The position numbers and the translations under genes are program-made. The notes beneath the pieces are model-generated. The model saw only the letters and a program-made list of their open reading frames with translations. It made no database searches and had not been told where the DNA came from. 64,000 nucleotides of DNA from Okapia johnstoni (Eukaryota; Chordata; Mammalia; Artiodactyla; Giraffidae): NCBI GenBank assembly GCA_024291935.2, contig CM044309.1, positions 3,906,001-3,970,000 on the forward strand, given 5' to 3'. Shown here in pieces: positions 1 through 12,476 of the stretch (position 1 is its first letter; every line of letters starts with the position of its first letter).

Positions 1-635
1 AGTTTAACACCCCACTTACATCAATGGACAAATCATTCACACAGAAAATCAATAAGGAAACAGTACTCTTAAGTGATGTATTAAACCAACTGAAGTTGAT
101 GAGTGATTGCAGCACATTCCACTTAAAACAGTCGAGTACACATTCTTCTCAAGTGCGCATGTAACATTCTCCAGCACAGACCATGTGGTATTCTACAAAA
201 CAAGTGTCAGCAAACTTAAGAGGTTAGAAATTATCACAAGCATTTTTCCCAACCACAGTGGTGTGAAATTAGAAGTTATCTACAGGAAAAAGAAAACATG
301 TGGAGACTAAACATTCCACTAAAAACCAATTGGTTGATGAAAAAAATAAAAGAGGAAATCAGAAAATAAATTGAGCCAGATGAAACAAAACTTTCTGGAA
401 CACAACAAAAGAAGTTACAGGAAGGAATATTTTAGAGATATAAGCCTTTTACAATTAAAAAAAACCTCAAATAAACAACCTAATATACCATCTAATAGAA
501 GTAGAAAAAGTACAAGCAAAGCCCAAAGTCAAAAGAAAGAAGGACATAATAAAGACTAGAGAGGAAATAAATAGAGACTAAAAAAGAATAGGAAAGATCA
601 ATGACAAAGACAAATTTTTTAATTTTAAAAATTGA
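1..635 (+). mobile_element. L1 ORF2 fragment (5' part)
   Basis: Sense-strand similarity to the L1 endonuclease region (CACATTCTTCTCAAGTGC, then the phrases around GACCATGTGGTATTC and GTGTGAAATTAGAAG). Interrupted at 636 by a Bov-tA SINE and continued after it. Many stops. Confidence 0.7.
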
Positions 636-791
636 TAAGCCTTCGTGAAAGTGAAGTTGCTCAGTCGTGTCTGACCCTTAGCGACCCCATGGACTGTAGC
701 CTACCAGGCTCCTCCATCCGTGGGATTTTCCAGGCAAGAGTACTGGAGTGGGGTGCCATTGCCTTCTCCAGTTTCAGTTTAGTTAAGCCTT
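636..791 (-). mobile_element. Bov-tA SINE with 8 bp target duplication
   Basis: Antisense Bov-tA (GTGAAAGTGAAGTTGCTCAG to CCTTCTCCAG), truncated at the tRNA end. TAAGCCTT flanks it at 636-643 and 784-791, consistent with insertion into the L1. Confidence 0.8.
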
Positions 792-1310
792 TAGTCAGGC
801 TCATTAATATAACAGAGAGAGGACAAAAATAAACAAAGTAAGAAATGAAGAGGAGAAATTACAACTGCTCTCACAGAGATACTAAAAATCATAAAAGAAT
901 ACTATTTATAGCTAAATGCCAACAAATTGGACAACCTAGAAGAAATGGATAAATTTCTAGAAACACACAATCTTCTAAGACTGAATCAAGCAGAAATGGA
1001 CCATCTGAGCAAGCTGATCACCAGTTATGAAATTGAATTAGTAATCAAAAAACTCCCAGTAAACAAAAGTCCAATACTGGAAGGCTTCACAGGGGAATTC
1101 TACCAAACATACAAGGAAGACTGAATGACTATCTTTCTCAAACTTTTCCCAAAAAATTGAAGAGGAAAGAAACTCCCAAATTCACTATTCAAGGCCACAG
1201 TACCCCAATACTAAAGCCAGACAAAGATGCTACAAAGAAAAGAAAATTACAGGTCAATATTTCTACTGCATATAGATGCAAAAAATCTGTTCCCTCTACC
1301 AACTCTGATG
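792..1310 (+). mobile_element. L1 ORF2 fragment (continuation)
   Basis: Translates around 927-1124 to an L1 ORF2 linker segment before the reverse transcriptase (EEMDKFLETHN, LTGEFYQ-like). Continues to ATAGATGCAAAAAATC near 1275, then switches to antisense L1. Confidence 0.75.
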
Positions 1311-1570
1311 AGAATTTTAATCATGAATGAATGTTGATGGTTTTTGCACTTGTTGAAATAGTCATGTGATTTTTATCTTATGTTTTGTCAGTATGGTGTA
1401 TTGCATTGATTGCTTTGCAGATGTTGAAACATCTTTAAAAAAAAAAAAAGAACCATCTTTGCATCCCATTTAATCACGGTGCATGATCTTTTTAACATAT
1501 TGTTGAATTCAGTTTTCTAATGTTTTATTATTTCATGACGTTAACATTTTTTAGTGTTCCTTAATTTGGA
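1311..1570 (-). mobile_element. Antisense L1 ORF2 fragment
   Basis: GAGAATTTTAATCATGAATG through TTTTTAACATATTGTTGAAT is the reverse complement of an L1 reverse-transcriptase segment. It meets the sense L1 head-on at about 1300. Confidence 0.65.
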
Positions 1571-2624
1571 CTTCTCTGAAGTTTCTTTGTGGGTAGATTC
1601 AGTTTATACATTTTAGCAGGAATAACCACTAGCTGTACGTTGTTCCATTACTGGTTAGGTTGGTTACTTTTGAAAACTTGGCTAAGATAGAATTCCTCCA
1701 TTTTCTCCAATGTGGCTACTAGTTTTTCCATTAATATTAGTAAATAATTTCTGGGGGAAATCTTTGGAACTGTTTAAAGATATTATCAAGTTTTCTCTAA
1801 AATTTTAACAGTCATTAAGCATTCTTCTTTGAATCAATTATTATGATGACTGCAGCAAAATGATTTTTAACTTTATTATTTCTTCTAATTTTACTAATTG
1901 ACATTCTGTTGTGCAGATTTTTTAAATCTCTAACACAGGACTGGATCCTTATAATCAGTCCCTCTCTGAAATGTGGAAGAAAAAAAATTAGCATTACTTG
2001 GCCTAAAATCTGATTTTACAATATTTTTTAAATATAAAAATTTCTTAAAGTCTACCAAGCATAATGTTGGTAAAAGTTTAAATCCAATATTTGTTTAATG
2101 TTAAACATTAAAAGCCAGCACTGTCCTTTTTACCTCAGTTGTATTTCTGGTGTTCACCAATTAACATGACCTACAATTTTTAAAACACATTAACCACAGT
2201 ATTTCTGAAAAACATAAAAACTTGAGTAAAATTACATGTTTTGTAAGATGAATGTTCCTAAAGCCCAGACAGAGTCATAGCTGTCTAATGCTTACATTTT
2301 ACAGATGAGGAGACAAAGTCCCCAAGCAGACAAGTAATTCATACAAGACCTCAGCAATAATTAATCTTTAAAAAACAGTTCCAGAGCCAAGATCTCCTGT
2401 CTTTTTATAAGTTAAATTATCCAAAAGACATGACAATTAACCAAAATAAAATTTTATAACAAAATGGTTAAAAAACAAGCTTCCTTATTTCTCTTCAGAT
2501 AGTTATGTGGGATCTTTTGAGAGTCAAATAGGAAAAAAAAATTATCATAACCAGTGACCTTTTGAAAATGTTAAAATTGCAAAATAGAGACCACCACGCT
2601 TCCAAAAGCAATGGATTTTTTGTT
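1571..2624. other. AT-rich intergenic DNA
   Basis: No gene seen. A short MIR-like piece (TTTTACAGATGAGGAGACAA) lies near 2296; the rest is diverged AT-rich sequence possibly of old L1 origin. Confidence 0.4.
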
Positions 2625-3165
2625 TCGGGAATCAAGGATTTCAGAAAAACAGACGTAGGAACCTGTCTCCCAAAGACACTGAAATACTCCTCACTCAGCG
2701 AGAGAGTCATCTCAGCGGCTTGGGCTGTGTGTTCAGTGGTCCCCGCACTGTCTGCTCTTCATCATGCAGAGACCAGGACAGTTTTCTGGAATCAGAGCAC
2801 AGTACTCTCGACCTTCTGAACCCCCTGATGTCTCAACAGCAGAGGGGCCTGCTGAACTTCACAGCCAGTAGAGCTTATTACCTAGCCTTTCCACCCCTGA
2901 CATTCCAAAGTGGATCTCCTCAGAAAGGATTTTGTTTGGTGATTCTGCAGTCTTGAGAAATTTTGATTTTTTGAAGTTTCAGTACGTGGTTTCAGTGTAT
3001 ACGGGAATAACGGTTGTCCACTTTATTTCTTTAACTGTAAATGTGCTCGGGTACAGGAAGAAAGGAGTCTGGAGAAGACTTGTGAATACTCTCAGTGATG
3101 GTCTCCTGAAGACACTGACGAAGAAAACTGAAAAAGCCATACGTAAATGGAAAGCTGTTCCACAT
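2625..3165 (+). pseudogene. Relic copy 0: decayed SLC7A13-like exon 1
   Basis: Base-level similarity to copy A exon 1 runs collinearly through this block: CTGAAATACTCCTCACTCA (KYSSL region), GGCTTGGGCTGTGTGTTCAG (WAAC), CATGCAGAGAC (HAE), GGAATCAGAGCACAGTA (SGAQY), CTTATTACCTAGCCTTTCC (YITQPF) and ACGTGGTTTCAG (TWFQTVS) all occur in order with the right approximate spacing. Frame is broken by stops and indels, and no exons 2-4 were found before copy A. It is older or faster-decayed than relic C. Confidence 0.75.
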
Positions 3166-3170
3166 CTTTG

Positions 3171-4012
3171 AAGCAAATAAATGGACTCATAAATACAGAG
3201 GACAGATAGGGGTTTGCCAGAGAATAGACTGATGGAAAGAGATTCCATACTCATGGCCTGGAAAAATCAATGTTGTTAAAATGTCCATACAATTTACAAA
3301 CAAGTCTAAAATTTGCATGGAACCACAAAAGACCCCAAAGAGCCAAAGCATTTTTGACAAAAAGAAGAACAAAGCTGGAGGCATCATGGTTCCTAATTTC
3401 AAACTATATTATGAAGTTATTAATATAATGAGCAATAATGTATTGGCATAAAAACAGACACATAGATCAATGGAACAGAGTCAAGTGCTCAGAAGTAAAC
3501 CCACACACTTTTTTTTTTGAAAGTCACTCAGTTGTGTTCTACTCACCGTATATGGAGATTAAATTTATATATTAAGACATCATTCAGCCATAAAAAAGCA
3601 AGAAATCTTTCCATTTGCCATGATATGGATGGACCTTGAGGACATTAGGCTAAGTGTAATGTCAGACAGAGAAAGACAAATACCATCTGATGTCACTTAA
3701 ACAAATAGACAGACTCAAGTATAGAGGACAGATTGGTGTTTGCCAGAGAATAGATTGACGGGAACTGGGTGAAATAGGCGAAGGCGGTCAAAATGCATTA
3801 CAAACTTCCACCTCTAAGTAAGTCATGGGGACAGACTATTTGAAAGTTGCTAAGAGAATAGATCCTAAAAGTTCTTGTCACAAGAAAAATTCGTAACTAT
3901 ATGTGGTGATGGATGTGAACAAGACTTACTGTGGTGATCATTTTACCACAATACTGCTGTACGCCTAAAACGAACATGTTATGTTTCAATTACATGCCAA
4001 TTAAAAAGAAGA
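3171..4012 (+). mobile_element. L1 3' end
   Basis: L1 ORF2 C-terminal region (GATTCCATACTCATGGCCTG) followed by 3' UTR text (CATTCAGCCATAAAAAAGC, ATGGATGGACCTTGAGGAC, GACAGAGAAAGACAAATACC). Directly follows relic copy 0. Confidence 0.7.
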
Positions 4013-4600
4013 CATATCATAGATTTTGATATCTGAGCCAAATTTTGGATGGCAGTGTACGGGGTCCATTCCATCTCAGTGGGATGACTACAATATCTTT
4101 GAAGATTGTTTTCTATCTTAAAAAGCATGTTAATTTCACATTCTACTCCATAATATATGCATGCTTGAAATAAGTCTTGCAAAATAAATTTGAATGTTTA
4201 AATAAATGCTTCAAACATTTTCCTAAAAAATGTACTTTGTGGCAGATGAATGACATTTTTCCCATGGCTTCATCCATTCCCTGGCACATGGTTATTTCAG
4301 CAATGAGTATTTCAGTTTGAGAGTTACAGATGAAGTCCTGCTTCATTAACTTACAAATGACAGGAACAAATCCATTGAAAAAAAAGAAATTTCTAAGTTT
4401 ACACAGTCAGTCAGAACAAAGATCCTGTGCTTCAATATGACAAATATTCCAAAAGCCTAGTTTATTACTAACACTGAAGAACTAATGCAGTCAGGGAGTT
4501 TTTAAAAATTATTCAGAAGCACAGTCAAACATAAGCACCAAAATCAAATTACTATCTTAGGAATTAAAAGCATAGAGACAAGGGGAGAGTTACAAGTGAG
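4013..4600. other. Intergenic, nothing recognised
   Basis: AT-rich, short chance open frames only; no repeat family or gene recognised. Confidence 0.4.
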
Positions 4601-4812
4601 TGTGTGTGTGTTCAGTCGTGTCTGACTCTTTGCACACCCCGTGGACCGCAATCCACCAGGCTCCTCTGTCCATGGGATTTTTCAGGCAAAAATACTGGAG
4701 CAGGTTACCATTTCCTCCCCCAGGAGATCTTCCCAACCCAGGGATCAAAGTCACATCTCCTGCGTCATCTGCATTGACAAGTGGATTCATTACCACTGTG
4801 CCACTTGGGGAG
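4601..4812 (-). mobile_element. Bov-tA SINE
   Basis: Antisense copy from GTTCAGTCGTGTCTGACTCT to the tRNA-head complement CACTGTGCCACTTGGG; preceded by a GT run. Confidence 0.85.
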
Positions 4813-4884
4813 TTACAAGTAAACAGCTACGAAAAAGCAATCAGCATCTTTTCATGTACCTGTTAGCTACTTTTAAGTCCTCTG

Positions 4885-5460
4885 TTAGCTTTTAATTGGA
4901 CTTTTTTTTGCTATTGAGCTATATAAATGAGTTCCTTATATAGTAGATATGAACCCTTATCAGATAGATGGTTTGCAGATATCCCATGCTGTTTCATTTT
5001 GCTTGTTGCTTCTCTTGCTGTGCAGAATCTTTTTAGTTTGATGTAGTCCTACTTGCTTATTTTTGCGCTTGTTGCTCACACTTTTGGCGTGATATCCAAA
5101 AAGATCTTCAGTAAGACCAATTCGAGGATCTTATTTTCTGTTTTCTTTCAGGAGTTTTACACTATTAAGTGTTATGTTTAAATCTTTGATCCCATTTTTG
5201 AGTTTAGTTATTGTGAGCATGCATGCCTCACAGTATAAGATAGGGATCTAATTTTGCATGGGAATATCTTATTTTTCCAACACCATTGATTGAAGAGACT
5301 GTCCCTACCTCGCTGAGTATTCTTGACTTCTGTGTCAAATACTAGTTGACTATAGACACATGCATTTATTTCTCTATCCTGTTCCATTGGTCTGTGACTG
5401 TTTTTAAGCTACAAAAAGTATAGACTATTGCCAAAGAATCTTGCTTGTAACTGTAGAAAT
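4885..5460 (-). mobile_element. Antisense L1 ORF2 fragment
   Basis: Reverse complement of L1 ORF2 C-terminal coding sequence (CTGTTCCATTGGTCTGTG, CCAACACCATTGATTGAAGA). Confidence 0.75.
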
Positions 5461-5469
5461 ATGTCTTTT

Positions 5470-6135
5470 GCTGTTCAGTCATTAAGTCACGTCTAACTCT
5501 TTGCAACCCCATGGACTGCAGCATGCCAGGCTTCCCTGCCCTTCACTATCTCCTGGAGTTTGCTCAAACTCATGTCCTTTGAGTTGATGATGCCAACCAG
5601 CCATCTCATCCTCTGTCGCCCCCTTCTCCTCCTTCCTTCTATCTTTCCCAGCATCAGATCTTTTCCCATGAGTCGGCTCTTCACATCAGGGGGCCAAAGT
5701 ATTGGCCCTTCAGCTTCAGTATTAGTCCTTCCAATGAATATTCAGAGTTGATTTTCTTTAGGATTGACTGGTTTGATCTCCTTGCTGTCCAAGGGACTCT
5801 CAAGAATCTTCTCCAGCACTACAATTCAAAAGCATCAATTCTTCGATGTTCAGCCTTCTTATGGTCCAACCCTCTCATATCCATACATGGCGACTGGAAA
5901 AACCATAGCTTGAACTAGACGGACCTCTGTTGGCAAAGCGATGTCTCTGCTTTTTAATATGCTGGCAAGGTTTGTCATAGCTTTTCTTCCAAGGAGCAAG
6001 GGTCTTTTAATTCTGTGGCTGCAGTCACCATCTGCAGTGATTTTAAAGCCCAAAAAAGTAAAATCTGTCACTGTTTCCACTTTTTCCCCATCTATTTACC
6101 ATGAAGTGATGGGACAGGATGTCATAATATGTCTA
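5470..6135 (-). mobile_element. BovB LINE 3' fragment
   Basis: Antisense BovB 3' end: TTCAGTCATTAAGTCACGTC through the connection/C-terminal domain of the RT polyprotein, 5' truncated. Reading frame broken in several places. Confidence 0.88.
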
Positions 6136-7091
6136 GTGATCTTCAGAATACTATTCTACAGCAAGACTTGAATTAAAGACTATTTATCGAGTTGCAATAA
6201 CTTACGCTGACAGGCCATTGTAATTGTGCCACTTGTGAGAGAAGGGAGAGTGAGGCTGGTAATGTGCTCACAGCTGTGAGTCTGACTTGATACTGCAAGT
6301 TGTTTCTTGGTTCCTTGTGGCTTTATGGATTTCTTTTTAATTAAAATCTTTCTTTTTAATATTTAATTTAAATATATTTTAAAAACATGTAAAGTACATT
6401 AAATTAATTAATTAAAGTGAATAGTTAGGTAATCTTGGCAAATTACTTATTATTCTTCAATTTCCTTATCTATTTTTACTATATCACAGGTGGTCGATTT
6501 GACTTAAAGAGTTAATATAAGTGTTTTAATATAAGTTCTGGACACACAGCAGGTGCCATGTAAATGTTAGCTATTAGTATTATCATGATGAAGCTCACAA
6601 CCAGTATTAAAAAGTCTTAATTTATACACATCTTCTCTAAAAAGCAGCCTCTGGGGGATAAGAATCATCAAAACAGATTTTCTGAGACATACCGTGGAAC
6701 CGAGCTGGGCCAGGTGCTGGAGTAAACTGGAGAACAAGACCCAGACCGTGTCTCAGTCACTCCTGCACATGCACTGACTCACACAGTACCAGGCGAAAAG
6801 CGATGCTCGACAGACTGTGCCCTAAATCAGAGTAGCGAAAACAGAGAAAAAATTAATAATGCTTAAAAGATTAATCATGCCCCTCCTAGGGTATTGACCT
6901 GGAAAATGTAAAACCCTAAATACGTGTACAAAGTGAACTGTTTGTCAAAAATGAAGTCTACTTTGCAACTAACTACAAAATGTTTTTTAAAGACCTTACA
7001 TAAAAATAATAAAAAGTAAAATTAAAAAAAAAAAACCTTAAAGAAGCTGAAGAACTCTGTATATAATGCAGATAGTGATAATTAAAATAAC
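6136..7091. other. Intergenic, low-complexity AT stretches
   Basis: AT-rich tract at 6340-6420 and a MIR-like stretch near 6540-6590 (CACACAGCAGGTGCCATGTA). No gene. Confidence 0.4.
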
Positions 7092-10000
7092 CAATTATTT
7101 TGGTGGCTGCACGGTGCTGGAGCAGCGAGTGGCCGTGAGGAGATGCCCCACGTCCAAGGTCAGAGAAACCCCAGTAAGACGGTAGGTGCAGGAGCTGCTG
7201 TGAGGAGATACCCCACATCCAAGGGCAAAGGAAAAGCCTCGGCAATATGGTAGGAGGGGCGAATTCGCATTTACAATCAAACCCCATTCCCACCAGAGAT
7301 GCTCAGAGGGCTCAAACAAACCTTGTGCTCACCAGGACCCGGGGACCCCACAGAGACTGAGATAGAACTGTGTTTGAGTGTCTCCTGGGGAGGCATAGGT
7401 CGGCGGTGGCCTGCTGCAGGGTTGAGGGCACTGAGTGTAGCAGTGAGTGCATGGGATCCTTTGAAGGAGGCCACGATTATCTTCATTACCTCCACCACAG
7501 TTTGGCCCCAGGTAAATAGCAGGGAGGGAACACAGCCCCATCCATCAACAGAAAATTGGATTAAAGATTTACTGAGCATGGCCCCGCCCATCAGAAGAAG
7601 ACCCAATTTCCCCCTGAGTCTCTCCCATCAGGAAGCTTCCATAAGCCTCTTATCCTTCTCCATCAGAGGGCAGAGAGACTGAAAACCACAATCACAGAAA
7701 ACTAACCATTCCAATCACATGGACCACAGCCTTGTCTAACTCAGTGAAACTATCAGCCATGCTATGTAGGGCCACCCAAGACAGACGGGTTATGATGGAG
7801 AGTTCTGACAAAATGTGGCCCACTGGAGAAGGGAATGGCAAACCACTTCAGTACTCTGGCCATGAGAATCCCATATGAAAAGACAAAAAGATAGGACACT
7901 GAAAGATGAACTCCCCAAATCGGTGGGTGCCCAATATGCTACTGGATATCAGTGGAGAAATAACTCCAGAAAGAATGAAGGGATGGAGTCAAAGCAAAAA
8001 CAACACCCAGCTGTGGATGAGACTAGTGATGGAAGCAAAATCTGATGCTGTAAAGAGCAATATTGCATAGGAACATGGAATTTAGGTCCATGAATCAGGG
8101 AAAATTGGAAGTGGTCAAATAGGAGATGGCAAGAGTGAACGTGAACATTTTAGGAATCAGTGAACTAAAATGGACTGGAATGGGTGAATTTAACTCAGAT
8201 GACCATTATATCTACTACTGTGGGCAAGAATCCCTTAGAAGAAATGGAGTAGCCATCACAGTCAACAAAAGAGTCTGAAATGCAGTACTTGGATGCAATC
8301 TCAAAAATGACAGAATGATCTCTGTTCATTCCAAGGCAAACCATTCAATATCATGGTAATCCAAGTCTATGCCCCGACCAGTAACACTGAAGAAGCTGAA
8401 GTTGAATGGTTCTATGAAGACCTACAAGACTTTTTAGAACTAACACCCAAAAAAGATGTCCTTTTCATCATAGGCGACTGGAATGCAAAAGTAGGAAGGC
8501 AAGAAACACCTGGAGTAACAGGCAAATTTGGCCTTGGGATACAGAATGAAGCAGGGCAAAGGCTAATAGAGTTTTGCCAAGAGAACGCCTTGGTCATAGC
8601 AAACAGCCTCTTCCAACAACACAAGCGAAGACTCTACACGTGGACATCACCAGGTGGTTGACACCAAAATCAGATTGATTATATTCTTTGCAGCCAAAGA
8701 TGGAGAAACTCTATACAGTCAGCAAAAACAAGACTGGGAGCTGACTTGGCTCAAATCATGAATTCCTTATTGCCAAATTCAGACTGAAATTGAAGAAAGT
8801 AGGGAAAACCACTAGACCATTCAGGTATGACCATGATCAAATCCCTTACGATTATACAGTAGAAGTGAAAAATAGATTTAAGGGACTAGGTCTGATAGAT
8901 AGAGTGCCTGGTGAACTATGGATGGAGGTTCGTGACATAGTACAGGAGGCAGTGATCAAGTCCATCCCCAAGAAAAAGAAATGCAAAAAAGCAAAATGGT
9001 TGTCTGAGGATGCCTTTCAAATAGCTGTGAAAAGAAGGGAGGGGCAAAGCAAAGGAGAAAAGAAAAAATATACCCATCTGAATGCAGAGTTCCAAAGAAT
9101 AGCAAGGAGAGATAAGAAAGCCTTCCTCAGTGATCAGTGCAAAGAAATAGAGGAAAACAATAGAATGGGAAAGACTAGAGATCTCTTCAAGAAAATGAGA
9201 GCTATCAAGGGAACACCTCAGATGGGCACAGATGGGCACGACAAAGGACAGAAATGGTATGGACCTAACAGAAGCAGAAGATATTAAGAAGAGGTGGAAA
9301 GAATACACAGAAGAACTGTACAAAAAAGATCTTCATGACCCAGATAATCACGATGGTATGACCACTCACCTAGAGCCAGACATCCTGGAATGTGAAGTCA
9401 AGTGGGCCTTGGGAAGCATCACTACGAACAAAGCTAGTGGAGGTGATGGAATTCCAGTTGAGCTATTTCAAATCCTAAAAGATGATTCTGTGAAAGTGCT
9501 ACACTCAATATGCCAGCAAATTTGGAAAACACAGCAGCGGTCAAAGGACTAGAAAAGGTCAGTTTTCATTCCAGTCTCAAAGAAAGGCAATGCCAAAGAA
9601 TGCTCAAACGCCACACAATTGCACTAATTTCACACACTAGTAAAGTAATGCTCAAAATTCTCCAAACCAGACTTGAAAATACGTGAACCGTGAACTTCCA
9701 GATGTTCAAGCTGGTTTTAAGTAAGGCAGAGGAACCAGAGATCAAATTGGCAACATCCGATGGATCACTGAAAAGCCAAGAGAGTTCCAGAAAAACATCT
9801 ATTTCTGCTTTATTGACTATGCCAAAGTCTTTGACTGTGTGGATCACAATAAACTCTGGAAAATTCTTAGAGAGATGGGAATACCAGACCACCTGACCTG
9901 CCTCTTGAGAAAACGCATGTCAGAAAACAACAGTTAGAATTGGACATGGAAGAACAGACTGGTTCCAAATAGGAAAAGGAGTACATCAAGGTTGTATATT

Positions 10001-10891
10001 GTCACCCTGCTTATTTAACTCATATGCAGAGTATATCATGAGAAATACTGGGCTGGATGAAGCACAAGCTGGAATCAAGATTGCCGGGAGAAATATCAAT
10101 AACCTCAGATATGCAGATGACACCACCCTTATGCAAAAAGTGAAGAAGAACTAAAGGGCCTCTTGATGAAAGTGAAAGAGGAGAGTGAAAAGGTTGGCTT
10201 AAAGCTCAACATTCAGAAAACTAAGATCACGGCATCTGGTCCCATCACTTCATGGCAAATAGATGGGGAGACAGTGGAAACAGTGACAGACTTTATTTTT
10301 GGGGATTCCAAAATCACTGGAGATGGTGACCATAGCCATGAAATTAAAAGATGTTTACTCCTTGGAAGGAAAGTTATAACCAACCTAGACAGCATATTGA
10401 AAAGCAGAGACATTACTTTGCCAACAAAGGTCCATCTAGTCAAGGCTATTGTTTTTCCAGTGGTCATGTATGGATGTGAGAGTTGGACTATAAAGAAAGC
10501 TGAGAGCCGAAGAATTGATGCTTTTGAGCTATGGTGTTGGAGAAGAATCTTGAGAGTCCCTTGGACTGCAAGGAGATCCAACCAGTCCATCCTAAAGGAG
10601 ATCAGTCCTGGGTGTTCATTGGAAGGACTGATGTTGAAGCTGAAACTCCAATCCTTTGGCCACCTCATGCAAAGCGGTGACTCATTTGAAAAGACCCTGA
10701 TGCTGGGAAAGATTGAGGGCAGGAGGAGAAGCGGATGACAGAGGATGAGTTGGTTGGATGGCATCACTGACTCAACGGATATGAGTTTGGGTAAACTCTG
10801 GGAGTTGGTGATGGACAGGGAGGCCTGGCGTGCTGCAGTCCATGGGGTCGCAGAGTCGGACACGACTGAGGGACTCAACTGAACTGAACTG
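7092..10891 (+). mobile_element. BovB LINE, near full length, inactive
   Basis: Begins in the BovB 5' region (two GTGAGGAGATNCCCCAC units at about 7134 and 7200) and ends with the typical ACTGAACTGAACTGA. It encodes in order an AP-endonuclease-like domain ([13 protein letters not shown] near 8475), linker, and a reverse transcriptase with YADDTTL near 10110, then the C-terminal domain. Disabled by several stops and frameshifts, including a TGA after TSPGG near 8660 and an indel just after YADD. AAAATAAC at 7084-7091 and 10892-10899 may be its 8 bp target duplication. Ends 900 bp upstream of gene A. Confidence 0.9.
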
Positions 10892-10948
10892 AAAATAACA
10901 AAATGACAAAACTAACTTTTATGGATTCCCTAAAATATATTAGGTGGT

Positions 10949-11150
10949 GCTTCCCAGGTGGCTCAGTGGTAAAGACTCAGCCTCCCATGGAGGAGACGCA
11001 GGAGATGTTGATTCAATCCCTGGGTCAAGAAGATATCCTGAAGGAGGAAATAGCAACCCACTCTCATAGTCTTGCCTGGAAAGTCCCATGGACAGAGGAG
11101 CCTGGTAGGCAGCAGTCCAAAGGGTCATAAATGACTGAGCAGACATGCAC
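10949..11150 (+). mobile_element. Bov-tA SINE
   Basis: CTTCCCAGGTGGCTCAGTGG head through GACTGAGCAGACATGC tail, diverged. Confidence 0.85.
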
Positions 11151-11485
11151 ACTATGTTAGGTATAGTACTAGGAGCTTTGTACTAGTATTTGCTTCATCA
11201 GTAAATTACCTTATTTAATTCTGTTAAAGAAAAAATAAGATAAGGGTTATCAGACCCATTTTTCAAAATAAAAAAACCAAAAGGGACGTGGATTTTCTAG
11301 TAAGTGGCAGATGTGTGTGTGTGATTCAAACCAAGATCTGCTAACTAGGGGCAAACTTATGATTCAGACCTTGTATTTTTGACCTTCTTTACAAACTTCC
11401 TTATGGTACAAACTTTTAAAGAATTACTTGTTTAAGGATCAAAATGAATGTGGTTACATATCCATAGAGGAAACCTGACCGGGAA
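11151..11485. other. Upstream of gene A, possible MIR
   Basis: A diverged MIR-like stretch may lie at 11220-11340 (GTGATTCAAACCAAGATCTG). Nothing else recognised. Confidence 0.35.
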
Positions 11486-11797
11486 GTTTGCATCTCTTAT
11501 TCCCAATTAGCTGTGTCTAACTTGTTTAATTGTGCTTAACTTTTTAAATGCTTAACAGTAAAACATTTTAACCCTAATTTTAAGATCTCATAAACTTTAG
11601 TTTAATTAACTTTACAAGTTAATTTTTTTTTTTATTATGCTAAGTGCTGTGAGAAAGTCTTTTTGAAGAAGAGAAGAGGAGGGAACCAAAGCATTTAACT
11701 GTAAGAAGATTGGCTGAAGCCCCTCACCAGTGTCACAGAGTAAACAGTGAATTTATGTTAGCTTTGGACATTAAGTGTCGGACTTGAGAAGAGGAAG
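11486..11797 (+). promoter_or_regulatory. Copy A 5' flank, shared with copies B and C
   Basis: The AT-rich stretch CCAATTAGCTGTGTCTAAC, AAACATTTTAACC and ACAAGTTAAT just upstream of the copy A ATG has clear counterparts upstream of copy B and relic C. This marks the duplicated unit as extending about 300 bp 5' of exon 1 and makes this block the likely promoter and 5' UTR. No convincing TATA box was identified. Confidence 0.5.
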
Positions 11798-12476
11798 ATG
11801 GGAGAAAGTACGCAGTTTCAGCGGGTAATAGGATATTTCCATGGGACAATTTTTTTATTCAGTATCATAATAGGTGCGGGAATATTTATTGCTCCTAAAG
11901 GGGTGTTAAAATACTCTTCCCTCAACGTGGGGGTGTCCCTAAGTATTTGGGCTGCTTGTGCTGTAGTGTCTATGCTGGCTGCCCTGAGTCACGCAGAGAT
12001 GGGGACCACCTTCCCTAGAAGTGGAGCACAGTATTACTTCCTCAAAAGGTCTCTTGGACCCTTTATTGCTTTCTTCTACCTCTGGATCAATCTGTTTAGT
12101 ACTCCCGCAGGAATTGCTGCACGCGGCTTGCTACTAGCAGGGTACATTACGCAGCCTTTCTATCCTGGCTGTTTTGTTCCTGAGATGCCCAAGAAATGTT
12201 TGGCACTGGCTATCTTGTGGTGCTTGGGAATTCTGAATGCTCGGGGAGTGAAGGAGGTGACGTGGTTTCAGACTGTCAGTACCGCTGTGAAAATGACAGT
12301 TCTCGGCTTCATCTCTGTAACTGGAATCGTGTTGTTGGTGAGAGGAAGAAGAGAGAACCTAGTCAGGTTTGAGAAAGCTTTCGATGCTGAAGTTCCGGAT
12401 GCTTCACAGATTGCCGAAGCCTTCTTACAAGGATTATATGCATATTCTGGTTGGGGAGTCCTTGTCCGAATAGCAG
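11798..12476 (+). CDS. SLC7A13: Copy A coding exon 1 (TM1 to TM6a)
   Basis: 679 bp, begins [10 protein letters not shown] and ends after the first base of codon 227 at ATAGCAG|GTAAAG. It encodes the cytoplasmic N-terminus, TM1 with the GAGIF substrate loop, TM2-TM5 and the start of TM6. The start is chosen because it is the first ATG in the open frame, just after a purine-rich leader, and lies at the same point as the copy B start. Residues [11 protein letters not shown] (146-156) match the family's loop before TM5. Confidence 0.93.

Noticed and set aside
2932..3171. 79-codon frame as an independent gene
   Set aside because: It is a shifted reading of the decayed SLC7A13 exon 1; base similarity is in another frame.
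7277..7682. Opposed open frames of 109 and 127 codons
   Set aside because: They lie in the non-coding 5' region of the BovB element.
8353..10738. Several 100-190 codon + strand frames
   Set aside because: They are pieces of the BovB endonuclease/RT polyprotein, not host genes; listed as one mobile element.
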